Under the pieces are notes generated by a model, which was not told where the DNA came from, ran no database searches, and saw nothing but the letters and a program-made list of their open reading frames with translations. From contig JAZTXD010000186.1 in NCBI GenBank assembly GCA_045636265.1, forward strand, positions 1 to 32,991: a stretch of 32,991 nt of DNA. Reading direction: 5' to 3'. Position numbers and translations under genes: made by a program. The first letter of the stretch is position 1; each line of letters opens with the position of its first letter. Origin of the DNA: Flemingiibacterium sp045636265 (GTDB lineage: Bacteria; Bacillota; Clostridia; Oscillospirales; CAG-272). Below, one piece after another: positions 14,823-22,864 of the stretch.

Positions 14823-15919
14823 CAAAAATCCTTGCGAATAAACTTGCCGCCTAAAATAACGCCGCGAACATTTAACTCATCATCAAGTAAAGCAAAGTCT
14901 GCTGCCTTTCCGGCGGCAATAGAGCCTCGTTCGGCATACAGCCCTACAGCTTTAGCCGGGGTGGCAGACACCATGCGAATCAGCTCCACCAGACTGGCTT
15001 CGGTGTATCTGCGCATATTTCTCACAGCCACGGACAATGTCAACCGGCTGCCATACAGTTCACCGTCTATAATGTTTACGTCACTGCCGTTGGTTTCGCC
15101 GTCGGCACAGCAATCGCTCACAAGCGCTATACGATCAGCGCCCTTGCACTTGTAGATAAATTTCAAGTAGTATGGCCGAACGTGACCGCCAACGGAATCG
15201 GCAATGACCTCGCAGGTCATACGGTCATCGCAGAGGAAAAACTGGTCAGAGCCCGGTTCTTTAGTGCCGCCAAACTTAGGTTTCGGACTGCCGCTGCCGC
15301 AAAGAATATGATTGCCGATGCGAAGGCCGTAGTCTGCATATTCGAGAAGCAGCTCCGGTGTGGCTTTGGAATAGCACACGCTAAGGACGATACCCGCCCT
15401 CTGTGCAGCGGCGGCAAAATCTCGTGCGCCGGGCTGCAAGGGATCAAAGCACCATGTGCGAATACATCCCTTTGCCACCTCAATGAGTCGGTTATATTCC
15501 GCCGGATCCACGGGCCAAGCCTTCCCGCCCTCACTGCCGTAGTCAGGATCAAGATATGGGCCCTCCATGTGTATACCGCGAATGTTGCGGTCCGGACCCA
15601 TTGCGGCTTTCACGTTTTTGATTGCTTGTTCAAACGAATAGTTACCGGCATTGCGCCACATGGAGCATAGAAGGGACGTTGTGCCCTCTTTCAGATGCCA
15701 TTCTGCTGCCTCTGCCGGATGGTCAAAAAACCAGTATTCACCGCTGCCGTGGCAGTGGATGTCCACAAACCCAGGAGCAAGATACAGTCCCTGCAGATCA
15801 ACACCTTCTTCATTGAGTGTTGCAGCACTGACAGCGCCGATTTTGTCACCGACCACACTGACACAGCCGCTTTGCAGGATGTCATCCTCCAAAATAACGC
15901 GGCAATTTTTTAGTAGCAT
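14822..15919 (-). CDS. NagA-like amidohydrolase (N-acetylglucosamine-6-phosphate deacetylase family)
   Basis: A 365-residue TIM-barrel amidohydrolase. The N-terminal metal motif is PGFVDIHCHG (H55, H57), the NagA hallmark is GIHMEGPYLDP with metal ligand E119, a second histidine is H204, and the catalytic Asp is probably D269 in LVSDC. In normal NagA the segment GHTxAT supplies a metal-binding histidine; here it reads CYSKAT, placing Tyr (Y183) where His is expected. The protein is also slightly short. It may therefore be a divergent deacetylase or act on another substrate. GGAG 6 bases upstream supports the start. It follows the small flavodoxin-like gene by 44 bases on the same strand. nagB is not nearby. 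Confidence 0.78.
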   Translation of the reverse strand: MLLKNCRVILEDDILQSGCVSVVGDKIGAVSAATLNEEGVDLQGLYLAPGFVDIHCHGSGEYWFFDHPAEAAEWHLKEGTTSLLCSMWRNAGNYSFEQAIKNVKAAMGPDRNIRGIHMEGPYLDPDYGSEGGKAWPVDPAEYNRLIEVAKGCIRTWCFDPLQPGARDFAAAAQRAGIVLSVCYSKATPELLLEYADYGLRIGNHILCGSGSPKPKFGGTKEPGSDQFFLCDDRMTCEVIADSVGGHVRPYYLKFIYKCKGADRIALVSDCCADGETNGSDVNIIDGELYGSRLTLSVAVRNMRRYTEASLVELIRMVSATPAKAVGLYAERGSIAAGKAADFALLDDELNVRGVILGGKFIRKDF

Positions 15920-15963
15920 ATTTTTCTCCGATTTCAGAAGGTTTTCCGAGGGAGCTTTTGTTT

Positions 15964-16383
15964 TTACTGAAGCTCTGCGGAAATCTTATCCATCCAAGCT
16001 GTAACAGCAGCCTTTTCCTCGTCCTTAACGCCGCCGAGGAACGGGAGTCCGCCCTTGATGTAGAGAACATCTTCGATAGCGTTTGATCCTGCTCCCTTTA
16101 CAGCGTCGAGAAGCACCTTTGCGCCCTCTGCAGGACCGTCGATAATGAACGCTACATTAGCTGTTCTTGCCTTTGTAAGCTCCTTGCAGAAGAGTACGAG
16201 AGAGTTGGGAGCATCCTTACCGACAGTTGCGAGGATGACAACAAGTCTTTCCTTGTCGCAGGAATATGCCGGCGGAATGGTATCCATGCAGTTTACCTTC
16301 TCGGTTGCATATTTGTTTGTGATCATATCGGCAATGTTGATAAGCTTCTTCTTGCCGGTGGAATAAAGTACGCGCATTTTCAT
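15964..16383 (-). CDS. Small flavodoxin-like protein, 139 aa
   Basis: The start is taken as ATG at 16383 because GAGG (16396..16393) lies 9 bases upstream and the protein then begins MKMRVLYSTGKKKLINIADMI, aligning with the first strand and helix of flavodoxins. An upstream in-frame ATG at 16455 would add residues unlike the family and lies in the probable leader. Alternating strands and helices continue (LVVILATVGK, VAFIIDGPAEG, IEDVLYIKGGLPFLGG). The usual phosphate loop TGNT is replaced by STGKKK, so FMN binding is uncertain. Function unknown. A possible extended -10 promoter lies about 95 bases upstream. Confidence 0.72.
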   Translation of the reverse strand: MKMRVLYSTGKKKLINIADMITNKYATEKVNCMDTIPPAYSCDKERLVVILATVGKDAPNSLVLFCKELTKARTANVAFIIDGPAEGAKVLLDAVKGAGSNAIEDVLYIKGGLPFLGGVKDEEKAAVTAWMDKISAELQ

Positions 16384-16477
16384 AGTGATATACCTCATAA
16401 TTTTTATTGACAACAAAAGCATCTTCCCGTTTTCGTTGCCTGCAAAACGGAGCATCGGAAATCACTCCGATATTAAG

Positions 16478-16506
16478 ATTATATCACATAATCAGCAAAA
16501 TTTGAA
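16478..16506 (-). promoter_or_regulatory. Probable promoter of the flavodoxin-like gene
   Basis: TGATATAAT on the minus strand (TATAAT at 16483..16478) is an extended -10 element; a weak -35 TTCAAA lies 17 bases further upstream (16506..16501). The leader of about 85 bases contains a short hairpin (ATCGGA / TCCGAT). Confidence 0.55.
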
Positions 16507-16538
16507 GTGTAAACTCGCAAAATAACATTTTTCGTCTT

Positions 16539-16572
16539 ATTACACAATTCTATTTATCCGAATTTGTGTAAT
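16539..16572. repeat. Imperfect inverted repeat downstream of glgP
   Basis: Arms ATTACACAATTC and GAATTTGTGTAAT pair over 12 bp with one bulged base and a 9-base loop. It lies 14 bases after the glgP stop. There is no T-run on either strand, so it is not a classic terminator; it could be a 3' stabilising hairpin or a protein-binding site. Confidence 0.55.
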
Positions 16573-16586
16573 GTCACATCCAATCC

Positions 16587-19022
16587 TCACACAATCGGCT
16601 TTACATGCCAGATATTATCGGCATACTCGCGAATAGAACGGTCTGCGGCAAAATAGCCCGATTTCGCTGTGTTTATAAGCGACATGCGGCACCATTTTGT
16701 GCGGTCGCCGTAATCGCTTATCATGCGCTCGTGCGCAGTAGAGTATGACTCAAAGTCCGCGATGCACATATACGGGTCGGCAACGCCGTGCGCGTACTGC
16801 GGATTTATGAGATACTGCTTAATATCGGAAAACGACCTTCCGCAAAAACCGGTGTCAAGGGCATCAACAGCAGAGCGCAGACGCTCACTTGACTGATAGT
16901 ATAAGGACGAATTGTACCCCCTCTTCCAAAGCTCGTCAACCTCATCGGTTTTGAGTCCGAAGATATAAATATTCTCATCCCCCACGGCCTCGCCAATTTC
17001 CACATTGGCTCCGTCAAGCGTGCCTATCGTAAGCGCGCCGTTCGCCATAAGCTTCATGCATCCCGTACCGCTCGCTTCCTTGCCGGCGAGGGATATCTGC
17101 TCACTTATATCGGCGGCTGGAATGAGTATCTCGGCAAGGCTTACGTTGTAGTCCTCAAGGAAAACGACGCGCAGCTTTTCGCGGATTTTGGGATCCTTCT
17201 CGATTTGTGCTCCGATAAATGATATCAGCCTTATTATATTCTTCGCCATATAATACCCCGGCGCCGCCTTGGCTCCGAAGATGAAGGTCTGCGGCGTAAT
17301 ATCAAGCGAGGGATTCTCCCGAAGCTTCACCAAAAGGCTTATAATGTGGAGCGCATTGAGTAGCTGCCGCTTATACTCGTGCATGCGCTTGACCTGAACG
17401 TCAAATACGGAATCGGGATCAAGTATTATTCCCGTGTGCTCCTTAACATAAACGGCAAGATTTGCTTTGTTGACTCGCTTTATCTCCTCAATTCGTGTGA
17501 GCACGGATGTGTCATCCGTCCACTTTATAAACTCTGAAAGTGCCAGCGGATCTTCCTTATGCCACGTGTCCCCGATACACTCATCAATAAGCGCAGTGAG
17601 CTGTGGATTTGCATGGCACAGCCACCTGCGGTGGGCGATGCCGTTTGTTACGTTGGTAAATTTCATCGGGGAATGCTTGTAAAAATCGTGGAACACAGTC
17701 TTCTTTAATATTTCCGAGTGAAGCTTCGACACTCCGTTTACGGTATGTGAGGCCACAACCGACAGATTTGCCATTTTTATCTGACCGTAGCCTACTATCG
17801 ACATGCGCGAAATTCTGTCCCAATCCCCCGGATACGCTGACCAAAGCTCCGCGCAGAATCGGCGGTTTATCTCGGTTATGATATTGTATATTCTCGGAAG
17901 CTTTAATTTAAAGAGGTCCTCGCTCCATGTTTCAAGCGCTTCGGGCATAACGGTGTGGTTTGTATATGACACCGTGGATGTTACAATATGCCACGCATGC
18001 TCCCAGCTGTAGGAGTAAACGTCAATGAGAACACGCATAAGCTCTCCTATAACGAGCGCGGGATGGGTGTCGTTTATATGAATGGCAGTCTTCTTCTCAA
18101 AGCCGTCAAGCGTTCCCCACACGGCAAGGTGGTCGGATATAATGCTCTGAAGCGATGCCGAAACCAGAAAATACTGCTGCGTAAGGCGCAAATATTTTCC
18201 TGCCAAATGGTTATCCGACGGATACAGCACCTTTGATATTGCGGCGGCGTTGGCATCATCCTCCATCGCTTTTATATACTGTCCCTGGGAAAACAGATTC
18301 ATATTAAAGCTCTTTGTGTCACTCGCCCGCCAAAGACGCAGAATGTTCACCGCCTCGGAGCCCTCACCCGATATCATCATGTCATACGGCACGGCACGTA
18401 TTTCATCCGCACCCTCGTGGGATATTACACACTTACCGTTTTCCCACTTCTCGCAAATGTGTCCGCCAAGCTTTACGGTGCAAGCCTTGTCACTGCGCCC
18501 AACAAGCCACACGTCCCCGCTTGACAGCCATTCATCGGGAAGCTCTATCTGCTCGCCGTCGATGATACGCTGCTTGAAAAGACCGTACTCGTAGAGAAGC
18601 GAAAATCCCGAAGCGTAGTAGCCGAGCGTTGTAAGCGAATCCATAAAGCATGCGGCGAGTCTGCCAAGTCCGCCGTTGCCGAGCCCCGGGTCAGCCTCAA
18701 GAGAGAAAATATCCCCTATCGAAAATCCGAACTCGGACAGCACCTCGCCGTAAAGCTCTGCCACACCGAGATTGTGAAGATTATTTTTAAGCGAGCGGCC
18801 CACAAGAAATTCCATGCACAGATAATATACTCTCTTGCCGCCGTTTTCCTTTGTTTTTTTCTTGAAAGCGCTTCTTTTGTCCGTGAGTATATCCTTAATG
18901 GACAGCACCACAGCTTTATACATCTGCTCCGGTGTTGCATCCTCGCCCGCTGTGCCGAAATAGCGCGACAGCTTTGAAGACAGCGCCTCCCGGACCTCTT
19001 CTTTGGTAAAATCATTGTTCAT
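16587..19022 (-). CDS. glgP: Glycogen/starch phosphorylase
   Basis: An 811-residue cytoplasmic enzyme that releases glucose-1-phosphate from the ends of glycogen. Family segments are clear: YYLCMEFLVGRSLKNNL near the N-terminus, DPGLGNGGLGRLAACFMDSL, and the pyridoxal-phosphate site EASGTGCMKLMANGALTIG with its lysine. In this site the usual Asn before Met-Lys is Cys. Length is normal. It is the last gene of the glycogen operon, 28 bases after glgA, with AAAGGA upstream. Having it beside synthesis genes lets the cell make and mobilise glycogen from one transcript. Confidence 0.96.
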   Translation of the reverse strand: MNNDFTKEEVREALSSKLSRYFGTAGEDATPEQMYKAVVLSIKDILTDKRSAFKKKTKENGGKRVYYLCMEFLVGRSLKNNLHNLGVAELYGEVLSEFGFSIGDIFSLEADPGLGNGGLGRLAACFMDSLTTLGYYASGFSLLYEYGLFKQRIIDGEQIELPDEWLSSGDVWLVGRSDKACTVKLGGHICEKWENGKCVISHEGADEIRAVPYDMMISGEGSEAVNILRLWRASDTKSFNMNLFSQGQYIKAMEDDANAAAISKVLYPSDNHLAGKYLRLTQQYFLVSASLQSIISDHLAVWGTLDGFEKKTAIHINDTHPALVIGELMRVLIDVYSYSWEHAWHIVTSTVSYTNHTVMPEALETWSEDLFKLKLPRIYNIITEINRRFCAELWSAYPGDWDRISRMSIVGYGQIKMANLSVVASHTVNGVSKLHSEILKKTVFHDFYKHSPMKFTNVTNGIAHRRWLCHANPQLTALIDECIGDTWHKEDPLALSEFIKWTDDTSVLTRIEEIKRVNKANLAVYVKEHTGIILDPDSVFDVQVKRMHEYKRQLLNALHIISLLVKLRENPSLDITPQTFIFGAKAAPGYYMAKNIIRLISFIGAQIEKDPKIREKLRVVFLEDYNVSLAEILIPAADISEQISLAGKEASGTGCMKLMANGALTIGTLDGANVEIGEAVGDENIYIFGLKTDEVDELWKRGYNSSLYYQSSERLRSAVDALDTGFCGRSFSDIKQYLINPQYAHGVADPYMCIADFESYSTAHERMISDYGDRTKWCRMSLINTAKSGYFAADRSIREYADNIWHVKPIV

Positions 19023-19050
19023 AAACTTCTTTTTCCTTTATATTTGTACT

Positions 19051-20475
19051 TTAAAGCTCATCATACATATTTAGATACTGCACTGCGGATGCGTCCCACG
19101 AAAAGTCCGCGCTCATGGCGTTCTCTATAAGCTTCGACCATTTCGAGGGCTCGCGGTACAGCTCAAGTGCACGTCTTACAGCATCCAGCATATCGTGAGC
19201 GTTGTAGGAGTAGAACGTGATTCCGTTGCCCTCACCGCTATCTCTGTTATACGGCTTTACGGTGTCGTAAAGTCCGCCCGTTTCGCGCACTATCGGCACT
19301 GTGCCGTATCTTGAGGCTATCATCTGCGCAAGTCCGCACGGCTCCGTCATTGACGGCATCAAAAACATATCCGCCGATGCGTATATCCGCTTGGCAAGAG
19401 ATTTATCAAACATTATACGCGCGGCACATTTTTCGGTATACGTGCTTGAAAGCCAAGAAAAGAAATCCTCAAGCTCGCCCTCTCCCGTACCGAGTATCAC
19501 AAGCTGTATATCCTCTGACATCAGCTCTTTGGCTACATACCGCACAAGGTCAAATCCCTTATGATGCGCAAGTCGCGATATCATTGCAATGATCGGAACA
19601 TCAGCCGCTATAGGCAGCGACAGCTCCTTTTGCAGTGCGAGCTTGTTTTCGGCCTTACCCTCTATATTTTGGAGCGAGAACTGTTTTGTAATTTCCCTGT
19701 CGGTTTCGGGATTGTAGTAGTCTGTATCAATGCCGTTTATAATTCCGCAAAGCTTATATGCGTACATATTTATAATGTGATGAAGACCGCTTGAATAGTA
19801 TTCATCCCGTATCTCATTTGCATAGGTGGGACTAACTGTTGTAACCTTATCCGCACACACAATAGCGCCCTTTGTGAGATTTATGCATCCGTCATATTCC
19901 ACGATATATCTGTCCCACAAGTCAAGGCAGAACACATCGGAAAGTATATCGAAATTATAAATCCCCTGATATCCGATGTTGTGTATGGTATACACCGCCT
20001 TCATCGCCGCGTACTCATCGATATATCGGTACTTGCGCTTTTGGTATATCACGCATAGCGCGCTCTGCCAGTCGTTTGCATGCAGAATGTCGGGAATAAA
20101 ATCCACAAACGGGAGCATTTCCATTACCGCCTTACAGAAAAAGGCATACCGCTCCCCGTCATCAAAGCTTCCGTAAAGCGATGGGCGCTTGAAATAATAT
20201 TCGTTGTCGATAAAATAGTAAATAACGCCGTTATGCTTATACGACCACACGCCGCAGTACTGCCGCCGCCAGGATAGGCACACGGTAAACTCGGCTTCTT
20301 TTGTCATCTTATCTTTATACTTCTCAATCACAGAAGAATACATCGGAATCACAACACGCACGTCCACGTCCCTCGCGCGCATAAGTGCCGCCGGAAGCGA
20401 GCCGAGAACATCACCAAGTCCGCCGCTTGCGGCGAACGGCGCTGCCTCGGAGCCTACAAATAATATTTTCTTCAT
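19051..20475 (-). CDS. glgA: Glycogen synthase (ADP-glucose-dependent)
   Basis: A 474-residue GT5-family glycosyltransferase that extends alpha-1,4 glucan using ADP-glucose. The N-terminus KILFVGSEAAPFAASGGLGDVLGSLP is the donor-binding loop; the lysine of the classic KTGGL motif is replaced by Ala16. Other landmarks are KAVYTIHNIGYQG, GIINGIDTDYYNP, and the C-terminal MPSMTEPCGLAQMIASRYG with the catalytic Glu. AAAGGAG 6 bases upstream supports the start. It is the fourth gene of the operon, between glgD and glgP. Confidence 0.96.
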   Translation of the reverse strand: MKKILFVGSEAAPFAASGGLGDVLGSLPAALMRARDVDVRVVIPMYSSVIEKYKDKMTKEAEFTVCLSWRRQYCGVWSYKHNGVIYYFIDNEYYFKRPSLYGSFDDGERYAFFCKAVMEMLPFVDFIPDILHANDWQSALCVIYQKRKYRYIDEYAAMKAVYTIHNIGYQGIYNFDILSDVFCLDLWDRYIVEYDGCINLTKGAIVCADKVTTVSPTYANEIRDEYYSSGLHHIINMYAYKLCGIINGIDTDYYNPETDREITKQFSLQNIEGKAENKLALQKELSLPIAADVPIIAMISRLAHHKGFDLVRYVAKELMSEDIQLVILGTGEGELEDFFSWLSSTYTEKCAARIMFDKSLAKRIYASADMFLMPSMTEPCGLAQMIASRYGTVPIVRETGGLYDTVKPYNRDSGEGNGITFYSYNAHDMLDAVRRALELYREPSKWSKLIENAMSADFSWDASAVQYLNMYDEL

Positions 20476-20509
20476 GGAGTTCTCCTTTCCGGGGAATAGA
20501 GCCCGGGGC

Positions 20510-21643
20510 TCAAATCATCTTCCCCTTTTCGATGAAGAACGGCTGTGACTCATGCCCGGATAAAGTTCGCCCGTCGCGGATGACAGCGTTTTTGTCGGTG
20601 ATAACGCAGTTCAGCGAAACGTTCTGACCTATAACCGTATCCTGGAAAAGGATTGAGTTCTTCACAGAAGCCCCCTTTCCCACCTTTACTCCTCTGAAAA
20701 GGACGGAGTTTTCAACTGTACCCTCAATAATACATCCGTCGGCGATTAGTGAGTTTGACGTCTTTGAGCCATCGCTGTATTTCGTGGGGGCGGAATTTTT
20801 AATTTTGGTGTATATGGGGCGGTTCTTTACAGAAAAAAGCTGATCGCGGCATCCGCCGTCCAAGAGCAGCTCCATTGAGTGCATATAATAATCCTCAAGT
20901 GAGTTTATTGTGGCAAAATATCCGTCATATTTGTAAATACGGTAGTTTCTCCTCTGGGCACCGCGCGAGAGAATGTCACGGTTGAAGCTTACATATCCGT
21001 GGGCTATGGCATCAAGCACTATACTCTGCAGATATTCCCGGCCGATAACGAGGATATTGAGGTCAATATCTCGGTACCCCGTAATATTCGGCGGATATGC
21101 GTTGACATCCGTAATGCGTCCCGTTTCATCGGAATCTATTATAACATTTCGCGGGGACGATTCCCTTGTTAACAGCACACGCTTTACCGCCATTGTGATA
21201 TCCGCGTTGTTCTTTATATGATCGTCTATCATGTCGTTAAGGTCAATATTGCAGATAACGTCGCAGTCGGAGAGGACTACATAATCGGAGGTGAATCTCG
21301 AAAGCGAATAGTTTACGCTTTTGAGCGCCTCAAGTCTTGTACTGCAAACGGCACTGCGGTCATTTGAAAATGCGGTCATATAGGGTGGGAGCATTTTTAT
21401 TCCGCCGGAACGTCTGGCAAGGTCAAAATCCTTACCCGAGCCGATATGGTCCATGAGCGACTGGTAGTTGTAGTGCGTAATCACGCTTATTGAGGTAATG
21501 CCCGAGTTTACCATGTTTGAAAGCGCGAAGTCTATGAGTCTGTAGCGGCAGGCATACGGTACCGATGCCATTGTACGGCGCCTTGTAAGCTCCGGAATAT
21601 TCTTATCGTGTATATTTGAAAATATAATTCCCTGCACCGACAT
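20510..21643 (-). CDS. glgD: ADP-glucose pyrophosphorylase regulatory-type subunit GlgD
   Basis: A 377-residue paralogue of GlgC with a nucleotidyltransferase domain (1-230) and a left-handed beta-helix tail (about 280-377, hexapeptide repeats such as VENSVLFRGVKVGKGASV). The nucleotide-binding GGxGxRL loop of GlgC is replaced by SNIHDKNIPELT, so catalysis by this chain is doubtful. In Firmicutes GlgD forms a hetero-oligomer with GlgC and modulates it (established). Its ATG overlaps the glgC stop (TAATG), with GGAGG inside the glgC 3' end, consistent with coupled stoichiometric synthesis. Confidence 0.93.
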   Translation of the reverse strand: MSVQGIIFSNIHDKNIPELTRRRTMASVPYACRYRLIDFALSNMVNSGITSISVITHYNYQSLMDHIGSGKDFDLARRSGGIKMLPPYMTAFSNDRSAVCSTRLEALKSVNYSLSRFTSDYVVLSDCDVICNIDLNDMIDDHIKNNADITMAVKRVLLTRESSPRNVIIDSDETGRITDVNAYPPNITGYRDIDLNILVIGREYLQSIVLDAIAHGYVSFNRDILSRGAQRRNYRIYKYDGYFATINSLEDYYMHSMELLLDGGCRDQLFSVKNRPIYTKIKNSAPTKYSDGSKTSNSLIADGCIIEGTVENSVLFRGVKVGKGASVKNSILFQDTVIGQNVSLNCVITDKNAVIRDGRTLSGHESQPFFIEKGKMI

Positions 21644-22863
21644 TAGTTTTCACCTCCGGACACACAGTGTGCTTTAAGATATTCACCGTTTACCATTTCT
21701 CCCGCCGGGATAACGGTGCCGTTTGGTATTGTAAGATTTGCGCCGATGAGCGTTATCCCGTTTGCGTCTTCCTTGTCTGTTCCGATTTTGGCTCCGGTGT
21801 TTATCTCGCTGCCTGCATCAACTATTGAGGAAAGCACGGACGCGCCGGAGTGTATCACGGTATCGTTCATTATTATCGAGTTTCGTATATACGCCCCTCG
21901 GTCAACCTTGACTCCGCTGAAAAGAATAGAGTTTTCCACCACGCCGTTGACCTCACATCCCTCCGTAACGATAGAGTTTGAGAGCTTGGCATCAGTTCCG
22001 ATATAGTGCGGCGCGCGGATGAGATTTCTCGAATATATCCGTCTGTCCATATCAAAAAGGTCAAGCGGCGGCTCGTCGCCGAGAAGGTCCATGTTCGCCT
22101 GCCAAAGACTCTCGACGGTTCCCACGTCCTTCCAATATCCCGAGAAGCTGTAGGCATACATACGCTCGCCGTTTTTAAGCATTGCGGGGATAACATTCTT
22201 TCCGAAATCGTTTGAGGATGTGCTGTCGCTGTCATCCTCCGCGAGATATTTTTCCAAAATACCCTTGTTAAAAATGTATATTCCCATGGAAGCTTTTGTG
22301 CTTTTCGGATGCTCCGGCTTTTCCTCGAATTCGATTATGCGTCCCGTTTCGTCTGTGTTCATGATGCCAAATCTGCTCGCTTCCTCAAGTGGAACTTCGA
22401 TAACGGCGATAGTTGCAGAGGCTCCGTTCTTTTTGTGGAAATCGAGCATCTTGCTGTAATCCATTTTGTAAATATGATCGCCCGACAAAACCAGAACATA
22501 GTCGGGATCGTATCGGTTTATAAACGCCATGTTCTGATATACGGCATTCGCAGTACCGCGGTACCAATCCGCAGAGCCCGCGCCCTGATACGGCGGCAAT
22601 ACCATAACGCCGCCGTTCATTCGGTCAAGGTCCCACGGCTGACCGTTGCCAATATATTCGTTGAGCACCAGCGGCTGATATTGTGTGAGGACGCCTACCG
22701 TATCAATTCCCGAGCTGATGCAGTTTGAGAGCGTAAAGTCGATTATGCGGTATTTTGCCCCGAACGGAACCGCGGGCTTTGCGGTGTTTTCCGTGAGCGT
22801 GTAAAGGCGGCTGCCCTGACCGCCGGCAAGAAGCATAGCCACACATTCTTTTTTTCTGTACAT
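21643..22863 (-). CDS. glgC: Glucose-1-phosphate adenylyltransferase
   Basis: A 406-residue enzyme that makes ADP-glucose from ATP and glucose-1-phosphate, the committed step of bacterial glycogen synthesis. The N-terminus has the intact loop LLAGGQGSRLYTLTENTAKP and AVPFGAKYRIIDFTLSNC; VLSGDHIYKMDY carries the metal-binding Asp, and FEEKP the sugar-phosphate site. A beta-helix tail follows. GGAGG lies within the last codons of glgB, 5 bases before this ATG, with only one base between the genes. Confidence 0.97.
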   Translation of the reverse strand: MYRKKECVAMLLAGGQGSRLYTLTENTAKPAVPFGAKYRIIDFTLSNCISSGIDTVGVLTQYQPLVLNEYIGNGQPWDLDRMNGGVMVLPPYQGAGSADWYRGTANAVYQNMAFINRYDPDYVLVLSGDHIYKMDYSKMLDFHKKNGASATIAVIEVPLEEASRFGIMNTDETGRIIEFEEKPEHPKSTKASMGIYIFNKGILEKYLAEDDSDSTSSNDFGKNVIPAMLKNGERMYAYSFSGYWKDVGTVESLWQANMDLLGDEPPLDLFDMDRRIYSRNLIRAPHYIGTDAKLSNSIVTEGCEVNGVVENSILFSGVKVDRGAYIRNSIIMNDTVIHSGASVLSSIVDAGSEINTGAKIGTDKEDANGITLIGANLTIPNGTVIPAGEMVNGEYLKAHCVSGGEN

Positions 22864-22864
22864 T

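Noticed and set aside
16539..16572. The hairpin after glgP as an intrinsic terminator
   Set aside because: There is no T-run on either strand, so it was listed as an inverted repeat.
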